NCBI RefSeq assembly: GCF_905475345.1
Contig: NC_066587.1
Coordinates: forward strand, 544,501 to 608,500
Length of the DNA: 64,000 bases
Origin: Vespula vulgaris
Lineage: Eukaryota > Arthropoda > Insecta > Hymenoptera > Vespidae
Reading direction: 5' to 3'
Shown here: one piece after another, positions 12,140 through 23,700 of the stretch
How the letters are laid out: each line of letters begins with the position of its first letter
Numbering within the stretch: the first letter of the stretch is position 1
Notes under the pieces: model-generated
Told to the model about the DNA's origin: nothing
The model's database searches: none
The model's input: only the letters and a program-made list of their open reading frames with translations
Made by a program: the position numbers and the translations under genes

Positions 12140-13961
12140 ATGACGACGACGACGACGGCGTTAATATGTTTATTGCGAGCTGATAAACATAGAGTATAAT
12201 AGATCGAATCTTTTGTCTTTTCTCATTCGTTAGGCTCTCTTCGAATTGGAACTGGCTGGTTGCAACGAGATCACCGAAGCTGGACTTTGGGCTTGTCTCA
12301 CGCCCAGGATAGTATCGTTGTCCTTGTCCGATTGTATAAACGTCGCAGACGAAGCCGTGGGTGCAGTAGCCCAATTGTTACCCAGTCTTTACGAATTTTC
12401 GCTCCAGGCTTATCATGTAACTGACGCCGCATTGAGATACTTCAGCGCCAAACAGAGTAGCGCCCTTAGCATTCTCAGGCTTCAATCCTGCTGGGAACTC
12501 ACCAATCAGGCAGTAATAAATATTGGTGAGACATTGTCGTTGTTGATTTTCCAGACGATATTGACGCTATCGCCGTTATCGATCGTAAACGTTCTTGAGC
12601 GACCTACATCCTTTGCAAAATAACGTTTTATCGGTCACGCGGTACGCAACGATCGTACGATGTCGTCACGTCTTCTTAGCGCACGATCATATAATTCTTG
12701 TTTGCACGTGTCGATTCGTAAAGTACGTCTGTAAATGGAAAAACGAGATTCGTGTGTGTGCGCAATCTCTCTCTCTCCCTCTCTCTGTTTTTCTCTTAGT
12801 CGTGGTGTGGTGTGTGCCTATGTACTTTACGTTCTAAGAATATGATAAGCACTCCACCGACCGACTAAAATGTGAAATGGAATCAGTCACACACACGTGC
12901 TGAAGATTAAATATAGAATTAAGGAACAGCTTTATTTAGCATTCAAGCTGTCAGTCAGGGTCGTCTAGTGAATTTTACGGGACCAAAGATTAAGAGAAAC
13001 TTCCTAATTGCGAATCCTTACAAGATTATCAAAGAAAATTCTCAAAGGGGCTGGTAGAGAAGAAGTACAGTACGTTGACCGTTTCATCAAATGTTTCTCT
13101 GATCAATCATCAGTCTAATACAAGATATAAGGCATACTTGTATACATGCCAACAAACGGTCTTGCAATCATAGTTCACGGAACGTTTACGATCGTATAAA
13201 ATAAATGGCTAATTCAGAATTTGATTAATGCAAATTCTACGGATATGATTAGATCCGTAAACGTTAATTTTAGATAATAGTATCTAGCTCACGTACTCGT
13301 TTTTCTGTCGTAGTACATTCCTTGCCAAATTTGACTGTATTATCACTTTCTGGATGCAGTAAAGTGACGGACGACGGTGTAGAATTAATAGCGGAAAATT
13401 TGCTAAGACTTCGTTCCTTAGATCTGAGCTGGTGTTCGCGAATTACAGACGCAGCCTTAGAATATATCGCCTGTGATTTGAATCACTTAGAGGAACTTAC
13501 GTTAGACAGGTAACGATAAACAGCGACGTTAATACGCATACTTCCTCGAAGCATACGTATTATTTACATTATTTTTTTCCTCTTAAATAGATGCGTCCAC
13601 ATAACGGATATTGGCGTAGGTTATATTTCAACAATGGGATCCCTAAGTGCTTTGTTCTTGAGATGGTGTTCACAATTAAGAGACTTCGGACTTCAGCATT
13701 TATGCGGTATGAGATCCTTACAAGTCCTTTCCGTTGCTGGTGAGTCTCTTTACCGTTAAATCTCTACGATTAATACAGTCGCAAAGATTAAATGAAACAA
13801 TTCCACTTCCAGGGTGTCCATTACTCACTAGTAGTGGCTTATCTAGTCTGATACAGCTTCGTCACTTACACGAATTGGAGCTAACCAACTGTCCAGGAAC
13901 GTCACGTGAGCTCTTTGATTATTTACGAGAACACTTACCACGTTGCCTAATCATTGAATAA
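9555..13961 (+). CDS. FBXL16: F-box/LRR-repeat protein 16
   Basis: A leucine-rich-repeat F-box protein; vertebrate FBXL16 modulates SCF ligases and PP2A. Exons: 9555-9651, 11331-11686, 11786-12079, 12234-12525, 13314-13509, 13591-13739 and 13813-13961. All phases join, giving about 510 aa (vertebrate about 479). Seen: a Gly/Ser/Asn-rich N-terminus; an F-box-like segment (FLGRFFLYFNATERRILAQ, then VCTRWRDVLY) at about residues 135-165; then a run of LRRs with family hallmarks such as SLSLSDCINVADEAV, LSGCSKVTDDGVEL, LDLSWCSRITDAALEY and ELTNCPG, ending LPRCLIIE as in FBXL16. The first exon is less certain: ATG 9555 fits phase and reading, but the frame stays open to an upstream ATG at 9474. 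Intron 1 (1.7 kb) holds GA/CT repeats; intron 3 holds a (GAT)n run. Confidence 0.9.
9652..11330 (+). other. FBXL16 intron 1
   Basis: No coding sequence is supported. It holds a GA-then-CT inverted repeat at about 10545-10630, a TTAC-type repeat at about 11098-11115 and a TTTA tetranucleotide run at about 11178-11210 close to the acceptor. Confidence 0.6.
12101..12140. repeat. (GAT)n microsatellite in FBXL16 intron 3
   Basis: About thirteen tandem GAT units followed by a short GAC run, within the 154-base intron 12080-12233. Confidence 0.9.
12526..13313 (+). other. FBXL16 intron 4
   Basis: A 788-base intron with GTGAGA donor and TAG acceptor. It contains a short CT-rich run at about 12767-12787. 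I see no hidden exon that keeps the phase (1) needed between the flanking LRR exons. Confidence 0.7.
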
Positions 13962-15508
13962 GAGGAACCGAGTGCTAACTACGGTATTTGCGATACAACC
14001 TCTTCGATTTCGAACGTAGTCGCGTTGCTCGGCGATACGAAGGTGCGAACTCGACGCGACAGGAAGACTTGTATTATTTGTATACAGAAAGATTTGTGCA
14101 AAGCAATACGTAGGGAAAAAAAAAGAAAAAGAAAACAAATGACAATGATACATACGTACGAGCAAAAAGTATATCACGCAAGCGAAACGCAGATGACGTC
14201 CATATTCTGAGAGCATAACTATGTTTTTCTTCTAACGGGCAAGGAAAAGGCCACACGCGATATGATAAATTACATTAAGTAGTGTTTAGGCCTTTTTAAT
14301 ACACCGACGCCAGCATTTAAAACTGCACTTGTTCATTCGCGTTATGTTTTAACTGATCATAGTTTTATTATCTTCTTGTCTGCGTAATACGTATAGATAC
14401 ATAATCCTAATACCTCTTCACATATTTTCTTAAAGCATGTTTTTTCGAATAACGAGTATCACCTATTATTCGACAAAAGCCAAAGTATGTGAGGATGAGA
14501 AAGAGGACTCACACAAGTCACCGATTCGTTTCTATTCTGTATATTTCTATAGGAAAGAGAGATGTGTTACGCATGACATATTTCAATGGTTAGAGCTGTG
14601 ATAAGATTTGTGTTACATAAAATTCCATTTGACTTTGAAATGTTCATGATATATTATATTATCGATATTCATGCCGCTTCACTATTTGCACCTGCAATCG
14701 GAATATTAGATGATTTGCTTTAAAGAATCCTTCTAGAAAAACTATACTGTTACGAGACATTTACGAAACATGTTACCGGTTTATCTAGTACTTTATTCTT
14801 AAAAGATATGCTTCATATAATCTGTTTTATAATACATGTTATTGAAATAAGAACTGAGATCAATTATTACATATTTATATATTATGAGAAATGATATTTG
14901 TATTCGTGATTTTACTTGAAAATTTACTGTAATGGAATTAGCCTTTTTTAAATTTATAGTTTACCGTCGCGCTTTAGTTATTTCAAATTCCTTATGCAAT
15001 AACACGTTAACAAGTCTAATATAATATAAACAGAGTATTTCGTGTGTTTAAAGTATTTAAGAACTTTACTATTTGGTTAAGCCAATATGTCCTGCGACAT
15101 ATTAAACGACGTTAATATTTTAAGATAATATCGATGGAAATTTACTATTTATGTTGTATTTAATAACTCGCGTATAATAAGTTATAGGTAGCCAATAGAA
15201 AGATCTGTTTTCTATAATATTGTAATTATTTTTGCGTGTGTTATCACATGTTTAGTACACAACATCTTTGTATATATTGTACAAATTATTCTTACTAATT
15301 CTGTTATCAATCAAAACTAAGCGTAAACATACCTGCACATAAAAAAATTGTATTGGAAAATATGTCACTTTGTGATGCAGGTCACAGATGTAACATTCTA
15401 TGATACATTGAGATGTGCTGTGAAATATAAATTTATTGATGAAGATTCAGTACTTTTAAATGCTGCATTTAATAAGTCTGAAAATATTCACTGCATTTTC
15501 ACAGGCTT
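13962..15508. other. Convergent 3' region between FBXL16 and POLR3H
   Basis: About 1.5 kb of AT-rich DNA between the stop codons of two convergent genes. It presumably carries both 3'UTRs. No coding sequence beyond chance frames is visible. Confidence 0.6.
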
Positions 15509-16421
15509 CTATGCATTTTCCCACCAAGTAAGTAAACCAAGACCAGGTTCGTCTATAGCACCCTGTGTGATTAGGTAATGTGTGAAGAAAATTAAATAAT
15601 ACAAAAATTGCAAATTAAAAAATATAATACTTTCAATTGATTTACACTTACACCCAGAGTATAAGGAGATATATTGCTGGCTTCAGGTTTTTCAACAGTT
15701 TCATTAGAAATGTTAGGACCTGATGGTAACGTTTCTGTAAAGGTTTCACTGACTACGCGGAATCTAATGATCTCGCCTAAAGATTTTAATGATTAGATAA
15801 AGAAAATAATTACATACATTCCTAATACCAAAACGATTACAAATGTATACCTGCATCCATAAAAAGATCATGTTTCTCTCCATCCCCGGTATCGTATTCC
15901 CAAATCCATGCTTGCTCCGCTTGATCAAATCGAGAAGGATGCTGTAATTTGTGAGGTGGAATGACTATATCCTCAAAAAATCCTAATGTTACTAGAAATA
16001 GAAAATAAAATTATAATGCATATTCAAAAAAGAACAAATCTTGTTATGTAGTTAATTTTATTTACCATGAACTCCATCGACGCTACAACTACGTATTTTT
16101 CCTATTAGAATCTCCTCCATAAAAGGACGGAAAACTATGAACCTAAATAATACTTTTGTATGCGAAGAACCATCTCCTGGAAAAATATACGATTCTTCTA
16201 TTTTTGTTATGTCATGCAATGCGATGCAAAGACCCACGTTTAAATATACCTGAAATTTTTTAAATATTGTCGTCGTGTTTAAACTTAAAAATAATAAGAG
16301 ACGATATTACCTTATTAGCTAATTTTCTATTCAATTCATCGGTGATTGCATCATTCAGTTTTCGTTTAAATTTCCATGGTGGTATTCTGACGGTATCTTT
16401 AAGTTCCGCAAGTACAAACAT
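15509..16421 (-). CDS. POLR3H: RNA polymerase III subunit RPC8 (RPC25)
   Basis: The Rpb7-like stalk subunit of RNA polymerase III, used in initiation on tRNA and 5S genes. Exons on the minus strand, 5' to 3': 16421-16311, 16249-16066, 15991-15851, 15776-15652 and 15562-15509. All phases join and give 204 aa, the same length as the human protein. Seen: N-terminus MFVLAELKDTVRIPPW, the Rpb7 tip domain; PGDGSSHTKVLFRFIVF; EILIGKIRSCSVDGVHVTLG beginning the S1/OB domain at about residue 85; and an acidic segment leading to the conserved C-terminus LGLLTWWENA. The gene is in tandem with RNF14 on the same strand, about 1.2 kb downstream of it. Confidence 0.95.
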
Positions 16422-17666
16422 ATCTTAGAAATTTGTTTATTTACACTCAATTCGACGAAGCGCAAAATGATAGGTTAGATTTTCTCTTTGTTATGCAATA
16501 ATTATACAAATTATGTAAATGTTAATTTTTTTAATTTACTTCTATTAAATTAAATTCGTATATATAACATCTTATCCTTAAAAAGCATATTAGAAAATCA
16601 ACTAGAACAACACTTTCCCCATCATTCACAACAAAATGATAGAAACCACAGGTTACTTTTCACCTTTCGCTCGTAGCGCATGCGATCTCAGCGCCACGTA
16701 TTGACAAAATATGAACTACAAGAATAAATCAATCTAAATAAGAATAAACTAAAATATAATTGTGAGAGTAAAGAAAAAACAATAAGCATAATAAAAAAAT
16801 TAGAAATATTCAGTGCGTTTCTCTAAGAGATTATTTCAGAATTTTATTGTATTTGATCTATTTATCTGTTGAAGTATTATTAACGATGTAAAATATAAGT
16901 ACTTTAATATTCAGTCAGAATTAAATCGAAGAGATTTTGACAATATATTGAAATACTTTTTCAACCATTCGCCTAATAGTACTTATATTGTGTGATTTAC
17001 GATTAGATTTCGATATATTGAAAATAGTAATGTTTTAATCTTAGGTATTTGGAAAAAGAAATTTTCGATCTTCACTCGTCGGAATACAAAAGAAGACTGA
17101 TTAAATAATAGACAAAGTTAATCGAGATTTCATTTTTGCTGATATTACGCAAGAAATACTAAATTAAAATTTTTTTTTATGTGTATCGGGTTGGTAAACC
17201 ATTACAAGGGATGATAAATATTCTCGACAGATTTGTCATGTTCTATATTACCGACAATTTATTAGCAGTCGATAACAAGCATTGTTACTTAAAAAAAATT
17301 TTTAATCAGTTTTCAAGGATACATTGTTTATTACAATAAAGGTCTTAATAAAAATGGATATCTAATTATACATAAAATCAGTAATTATAGTTTTATTTAG
17401 GAATTAACAAACCGTTTTTAATGTTTGTCATACATTTGACAAAAGCTAAATATTTATCCTACGAAACAAATTATACAATATGTCAGTGCAAGCATTTTGT
17501 TGATTTCATCATATCTACTTATTATAATGAAATAATATAAAAATAATTTTAAGTAGAAAGAAATCACATCGAAATATAATAATAAAATATATATAATTTT
17601 AAGAAGTTCTTAAATAAATAAATTTACTTTTGTTTTCATAGTATTATTTAAACTCAATAATAAACT
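16422..17666. other. Intergenic between POLR3H and RNF14 (both minus)
   Basis: About 1.2 kb of very AT-rich DNA. The part next to POLR3H (about 16590-16720) is more mixed and likely its promoter; the part next to RNF14 would be its 3'UTR. No gene is seen. Confidence 0.6.
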
Positions 17667-19511
17667 TTAATATTCAATAAGGAAACCATCATCGTCATAA
17701 TTGTCATCATCAGAAAAATCTGGAATATTGTCGTCTAAATCATATATTCCAGGAAGTAGAAAATCATCCTCTTCGTCGTCTTCATTTGGTATTAAGCCAT
17801 GGTATAGCATATTAAAGCATTGGGATCCTGGATCACGGAAGTGCAAATATGGTGTTTGGGAATTTAATTTTCTTCCACATAACCAACAGAAATATGTATT
17901 GCACTTCCAACAAGTCATTTTATTACAACCATCAGATTTCTAAAATACAATATTACGTGACATAATATTAAAAAATAATTCATTTAAATAATCATAAAAG
18001 AAATACAAACCTCAATAGCAGCGTTACAACGAGGGCAATGCCGACTATTTACATCGATCCAATTTTCTGACATTGTATTTTCTACTAACATTTGTAGTTG
18101 TCTTTTACCATATTTTGTTTCCATTTGAAGCCTAGTATTGTCTGAAGCAGCTTGATATTCTTTTACTAACTGCTGCTTTTCAGCTATTAAATAATACTCT
18201 AATTATTATAATTGCTGTAACGACACCTAAGTAATTATTATGTAATCATATGTATGTATATATATATATATATACCTGAATTCACTTTACATGGTTCTAT
18301 TCCATGATACACCATTTTACAATAGACACAAAATACATATTGACAAGCAGGACAATTTGCCATTTCTTCGTTAAGATCACGACTGACAGGGTACTGACAA
18401 TGACGTCTTGGACAGTAAATTATATCTGACATAGTATCTAATGTAACATTTAATAATATAGAATCATATTTGGCAAACATTTCTGGACTAACCAAATCTT
18501 TAATCTGAAGAAAAAACATGATGATAAATCATTTATAATAAAAGATATAAATATTATATATTTTTTCTATATAAAACCACTTACTTGTCCAGGTGTTGCC
18601 TCGGAAGTACATTTTTCTTCGGGGCAAGATATATTTTGTACACTTCCATCCTTAATCTTAATTTCTAAATAATCACTGATGCAATTTTTACAAAATATGT
18701 GAGAACACGGTAAAAATTTAATACAATGTTCTCCTAACTTATCTGTAAAACATATTTTGCAGGTATACAAACTTTTATTAAATTCAATATGATTACGTTT
18801 TTCATTGTAATCTATTAAAAACTGAATTGGATTTTTTCCAAAAGGACAATCAGAAAAAGCTCTTTTATCTATTTTTTTAGGTTTTCTTTCTTTATAACGT
18901 TGCCTCTGCAATTCCTTCTCACTATTTTTATTACTACTACTCCTCTTACTACTTGTATCTTTAGCAATAGTCTCTATCGCTTCGTGCTCTTCTAAATGTT
19001 TTTGAGAACTCTGTTCTTCTATATGTTTCTGAAAATTTTGTGCTTTTTCCAAAGCTATTTTATAAGATGTATAGATATAGTTCATACTAATACATTGTTC
19101 TATATTTAAGAATTGTAAAGTTTCATGTTGTAAAAATCCAATCCATACAAATAATATCTCCTGGCCTTTATTTTCTTCCCATAAACTATCTAACTTTCTG
19201 CATAATTTAGACAATGGTGCTTGACATAACCAAGATGTGCATAATGTAAACATAGGTGGTGAATTGGAAGGATAATTTTCTGATAAAGTAACATATAACG
19301 ATAATGGTGGTAAATGTGATATCTCTACTTTCTCTGCTGGTTGTTCCCGATATCTGTTATCGCTATATGTAAAATAATATCCTACAGGAAGATTTATAAA
19401 TATCTTAAAATTACATTGATAAAGTTTATCTTCATTGTAATATGAAAATTCTTCCTTGTTGTAGATGCTTTCCAGAGCAGTAATTTCATCCTTCTGTTTT
19501 TCACTGTCCAT
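17667..19511 (-). CDS. RNF14: RBR-type E3 ubiquitin ligase RNF14 (ARA54)
   Basis: A RING-between-RING E3 ligase; the vertebrate protein acts in resolving stalled or crosslinked ribosomes and in transcriptional coactivation. Minus-strand exons: 19511-18585, 18504-18276, 18183-18011 and 17939-17667. Phases join and give about 533 aa (human 474). Seen: an N-terminal RWD domain (about residues 1-145) with the usual EITALESIY start; a Lys/Ser/Glu-rich linker at about 160-225, longer than usual; RING1 starting CKICFTDKLGEHC; an IBR starting YCPRRHCQYP; RING2 starting HCPRCNAAIE with catalytic Cys at about residue 448 in DGCNKMTC; then the family C-terminal block (HFRDPGSQCFN) and a very acidic Asp-rich tail. 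All zinc ligands appear intact. Antiparallel to DPAGT1 with a 1.3 kb divergent spacer. Confidence 0.94.
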
Positions 19512-19913
19512 TGAAGATCAATTATTTTTGATGGTTTTTATTTTCGTATCTTCTTATAATGTTTTCTTAAATCGTTGTTATTTCTATAACATGTTTTCTA
19601 TTTTCTTTTGTTTTTTTTTTTTCATAAATAAATGATTTGAATATCTGACAGATTTAGGTTATGAATCTAGTATATATATATATTAACTAATACACTTCTA
19701 AGAACTGAATTTTTCTAATACGTTACCACCGATATTAATTCCTGAAGAGTCACTTGTGTAGTATTACTAGTCTTGTTTATAATTTTTAAATTCCACTACT
19801 ATAAAATTACCTTTCATAGGAATGTTACAGTCTTTCACCTATCTTCGCGCATGCTAGGCGGAGTCTAAACGATTGAAATATTACGTAGTCATATTTAATA
19901 CGTATAATTTCTT

Positions 19914-19959
<46 letters not shown>

Positions 19960-20785
19960 CTTTTTTTCAAAAATAGTGTCATTCAAATTTGGAAGCATTT
20001 ATACCGTGAAATTAAAAAAGAAAAAACAAAAACAAAAAAGCGTGTAAATTTTTTCTACATTTTTCTAAAATTCCATGAAATCTTAAAGGATTAACATTTT
20101 ATTTTCAAACTTAAATTATATCGTAACGAAATAAAAAAATCTATTTTTTGATATCGTTAACGTCATCAAATAGTACACTCTTAAAGACCATCAATTTATA
20201 ATCACAGATTTAACTGTAGACGATTGATATGAGTAAGAAAGGTTTCTCGATATAAAGTATCTATAAAATATATTCGCAGGAGATACAAAACAAAGTTCTT
20301 TCTTTCTTGATCTAAAATGCAATAATAATATCTACTGACGTATTATCTCGAACGTTTTCTTTTTTTAAATTTTCGAAGAGCGGTAAAATTCTAGCAAAGA
20401 TCAATTTTAAAAACGTATTTATTAATATTTATACGAATTTATATTTCGGTAATTCGTCTTCGCGGGTAAAACTGTTTGACCTTTTTTCTTCCTTTTGTAT
20501 TCTTATCTTCAACACGCTTTTCTTCTACCGTTCATTCAATGAATAAAGTCATAGTTATACGTGATAATGATGCTTTGAAACTCGTGATACAATAGAAATG
20601 TTTAATAATAATAAAATCACGTTAATTGATTTGTAAAGTGTATTATTGCGACATATATTTATCTAACATTATCGGATCATCGGTTTTTTACTTCGCACAG
20701 CTTCGTATATCACGTATGCGCGATTTGTTTGAGAATATTTAATTTATTTTTCTATATACGAAGGTTTACTTTTAATTAGTGTCAA
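19512..20785. other. Divergent intergenic region RNF14 / DPAGT1
   Basis: About 1.3 kb between two divergent starts. It contains a (TA)n run at about 19917-19957 and a small GC-richer island (about 19845-19870). It presumably carries both promoters. No coding sequence is supported. Confidence 0.6.
19917..19957. repeat. (TA)n microsatellite between RNF14 and DPAGT1
   Basis: A pure TA run of about 20 units in the divergent intergenic region. Confidence 0.9.
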
Positions 20786-23700
20786 ATGAATCCTGGAAGT
20801 GATATGTGGCAATTGATCCTTCCATTATCGATTGATATTATTATGTCAATTGGTGCATATTTTTTTACTTTAAATTTGATACCTAGATTAAAAGATCTCT
20901 TCGTTAAAGCTAACCTCTATGGAATTGATATGAATAAGAGGAACAGTCTGAAAATGTAAGTGATAAACAATATTTATATAAAAAAAAAAAAGAAAAAGGA
21001 AGAAAAAAGAACATACGTTATTTCATATTACTTTTATCAACTTCATTCTTACAGTCCGGAAGCATTAGGCGTTGTTACAGGATGTATATTTCTCGTAACA
21101 ATGTTTTTATTTATTCCCGTACCATTCACAGATTACATCTTTAAAAATGAAAATTTTCCACACAACGAGGTAAATTAGTATATTTATGTAATTTTCAATA
21201 AATATTAATCGAAATAGAAAGAAAGATAATAAATACATGTTACAGAAAGAAATGAAAAATTTTAGACAATTTTGATGATCTATGAAATATCTTTAGTATT
21301 TTAGTGAGGAGGTTAATGATTTATCAACTTACATTACAGTTTGTTGAATTTTTGGCAGCTCTACTTTCGATTTGTTGTATGCTGCTTTTGGGCTTTGCCG
21401 ATGATGTTTTGGATCTTCGTTGGCGGCATAAATTATTGTTACCTACTATCGCCACTTTACCACTCTTAATGGTCTATTATGTTAACTTTAATTCTACATT
21501 GATTATAGTACCAAAACCTTTAAGGGTGTGGCTTGGATATTCTGTAGATCTATGGATATTTTATTACGTATACATGGGAATGTTAGCAGTATTTTGTACA
21601 AATGCTATAAACATATTAGCCGGTATAAATGGTTTGGAGGTTGCTCAGAGTTTGATTATTGCCATCAGTATAGTGATATTCAATATTATAGAGCTATCTG
21701 GAGATCTATGGAAAGCACATAGATTTTCGTTATACTTTATACTTCCATACATAGCAACTTCTTTTGCTCTTCTTAAATATAATTGGTAAGTCAAACATAA
21801 TGTATTAAAAATGATAAAGAAATATTAAATTAATATTTATAGTGTAAGGTAAAGGAATCTTTGATTAAAAGTAAGAGTATAGGCCATTCGTTTCTTTATA
21901 AGTTATATATGTATAAATCATTTAACATTCATATTTTAATCAACATAGTATTTTAGTATATAAATTCAGTATATAATATCGTACAATATATGCCGAGTAC
22001 TGAGTATGAAGTAATATCACAGTCAGAGTATGACCAGTGTCTCAATAATAGTCTAATTTAGCATAAAAATTTTCTATCAGCCAGTCATATTTCCATGTGT
22101 TATTGAGTACAGTTTCAGGAGCAAAATACAAATCATGAGATTTAGAGACTCTTAAGAGGTTAGTTTTACCGTCTATCCATAAGCCGCTTCCTATAAGATC
22201 TTCTATAAAAGGTACATCGATCCTTTTTTCAATTTTGGGCATTTTTTCAGACTTGCTTGTAGTACGAAGATTAATTATAATATTGGCTGGAGCTTGACAC
22301 AGATAACAATACCATCCTCCGTAATGATTTAAGTCTCCGATAACTAAGCCAAGAACATCTCTTTCGCTTGTTTCTTCCAATAATTGTTGTTGCAGAATTA
22401 TAGAATTTGATTTATAAGCTTCATGCATCAATCCGATAGTATATGCATTGAGAGTTATTGTTGTTTTAAGTGGGTGTTGCCAATAAAAACCATAAATTAA
22501 CCATCTTAGCCTAAAGCCAATGGGCTGAGGCCATCCGTCGTATACTTTAAGGAACATCAGTGCTCTAGAATTTAATATTTGCTCTGGCTCAGTCATTACA
22601 TAAATATCATCGTCTCTTAAATTCTGCACTACAGTCTTTACTTTCTCCCATATGTACTTAGATAGTACTCTCGATGGTTTGCGAGATTTTGTTGCTGCAT
22701 TTATATATAAAATTTTATTTTGTTCCCGCTGCAACAATCCTTTAGATAATTTATGATGAAAATTATCTTCTGCACCATTAAAATCACAAATTACAAAAAG
22801 GTCAACTACATCATACAGTTCTTCTACAATAACTTCTGCAATTGCCGAATTATATTCATTTAGATAAAAAGTATGAATTATACGTCTAGCTATTTTACGA
22901 TGTTTTAGTTTAATATTTTGCTTAGATGCCATGATTGCTCTCCACACGACTTCTGGTTGTCCACAGTCCGTCCCGTGCCAACCTTGATTACAAATACATT
23001 TTTCAGAGATTTCGTTAGTCCTCATTTTACGATCGTCGACTCCATTCTTCCAACAAGTAGTATGATTGTATATTCGAAATAATTTAAAAGTTCTGATATC
23101 ATTTAGGTATGTCTCACCGCTGATTGTCTGATATTTTGGAAGTCTTTTGTGTATTGTTCGTTCTGTATGATGACCCTGTAATTAGATAAAAATTTCATAT
23201 TTCATGAAGTATCTTCTCGATGGTATAATCCCTATAGAATAATATAAATTTTCTTTACCTGAGTTTCTTCAAAGTTTACAAAACTGACAGAACTACGCGT
23301 ACTGGCAACAACTATTTCAGATGGCGGAGTTGTCATAACATAAACCATAACAATAAGAACTTGTAAAACCAACAACGTATAAAGTAACGCCAGCTTCCCA
23401 TCTAGGCGGGTCTGCATGGCACTATTCTCCGCGTTAAAAAAGTTCAGTTTTTCATTTTATGTCTTTCTATCTGTATTTTTCCTGAAGTAAGACATTTCTT
23501 CTAACTAATTAAATAATCAATATAATCTGAAAATTGAACGTTTATCTGTACAAAATTTATATACTCTTTTATTAACACGATTTCTTTTAGATTATATAGA
23601 TTTCAATAATATTTGATTTAATACATATGCTAAGCAATTATTGGCCTATAAGCAAAAAAAAAAAAACCATTACATATTTTATTTGAAATTATTAATACAT

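Noticed and set aside
15348..15578. A 76-codon plus-strand frame after a TTTGTGATGCAG acceptor-like string
   Set aside because: It is antisense to the POLR3H last exon and 3'UTR, matches no family I know, and has no partner exons in phase.
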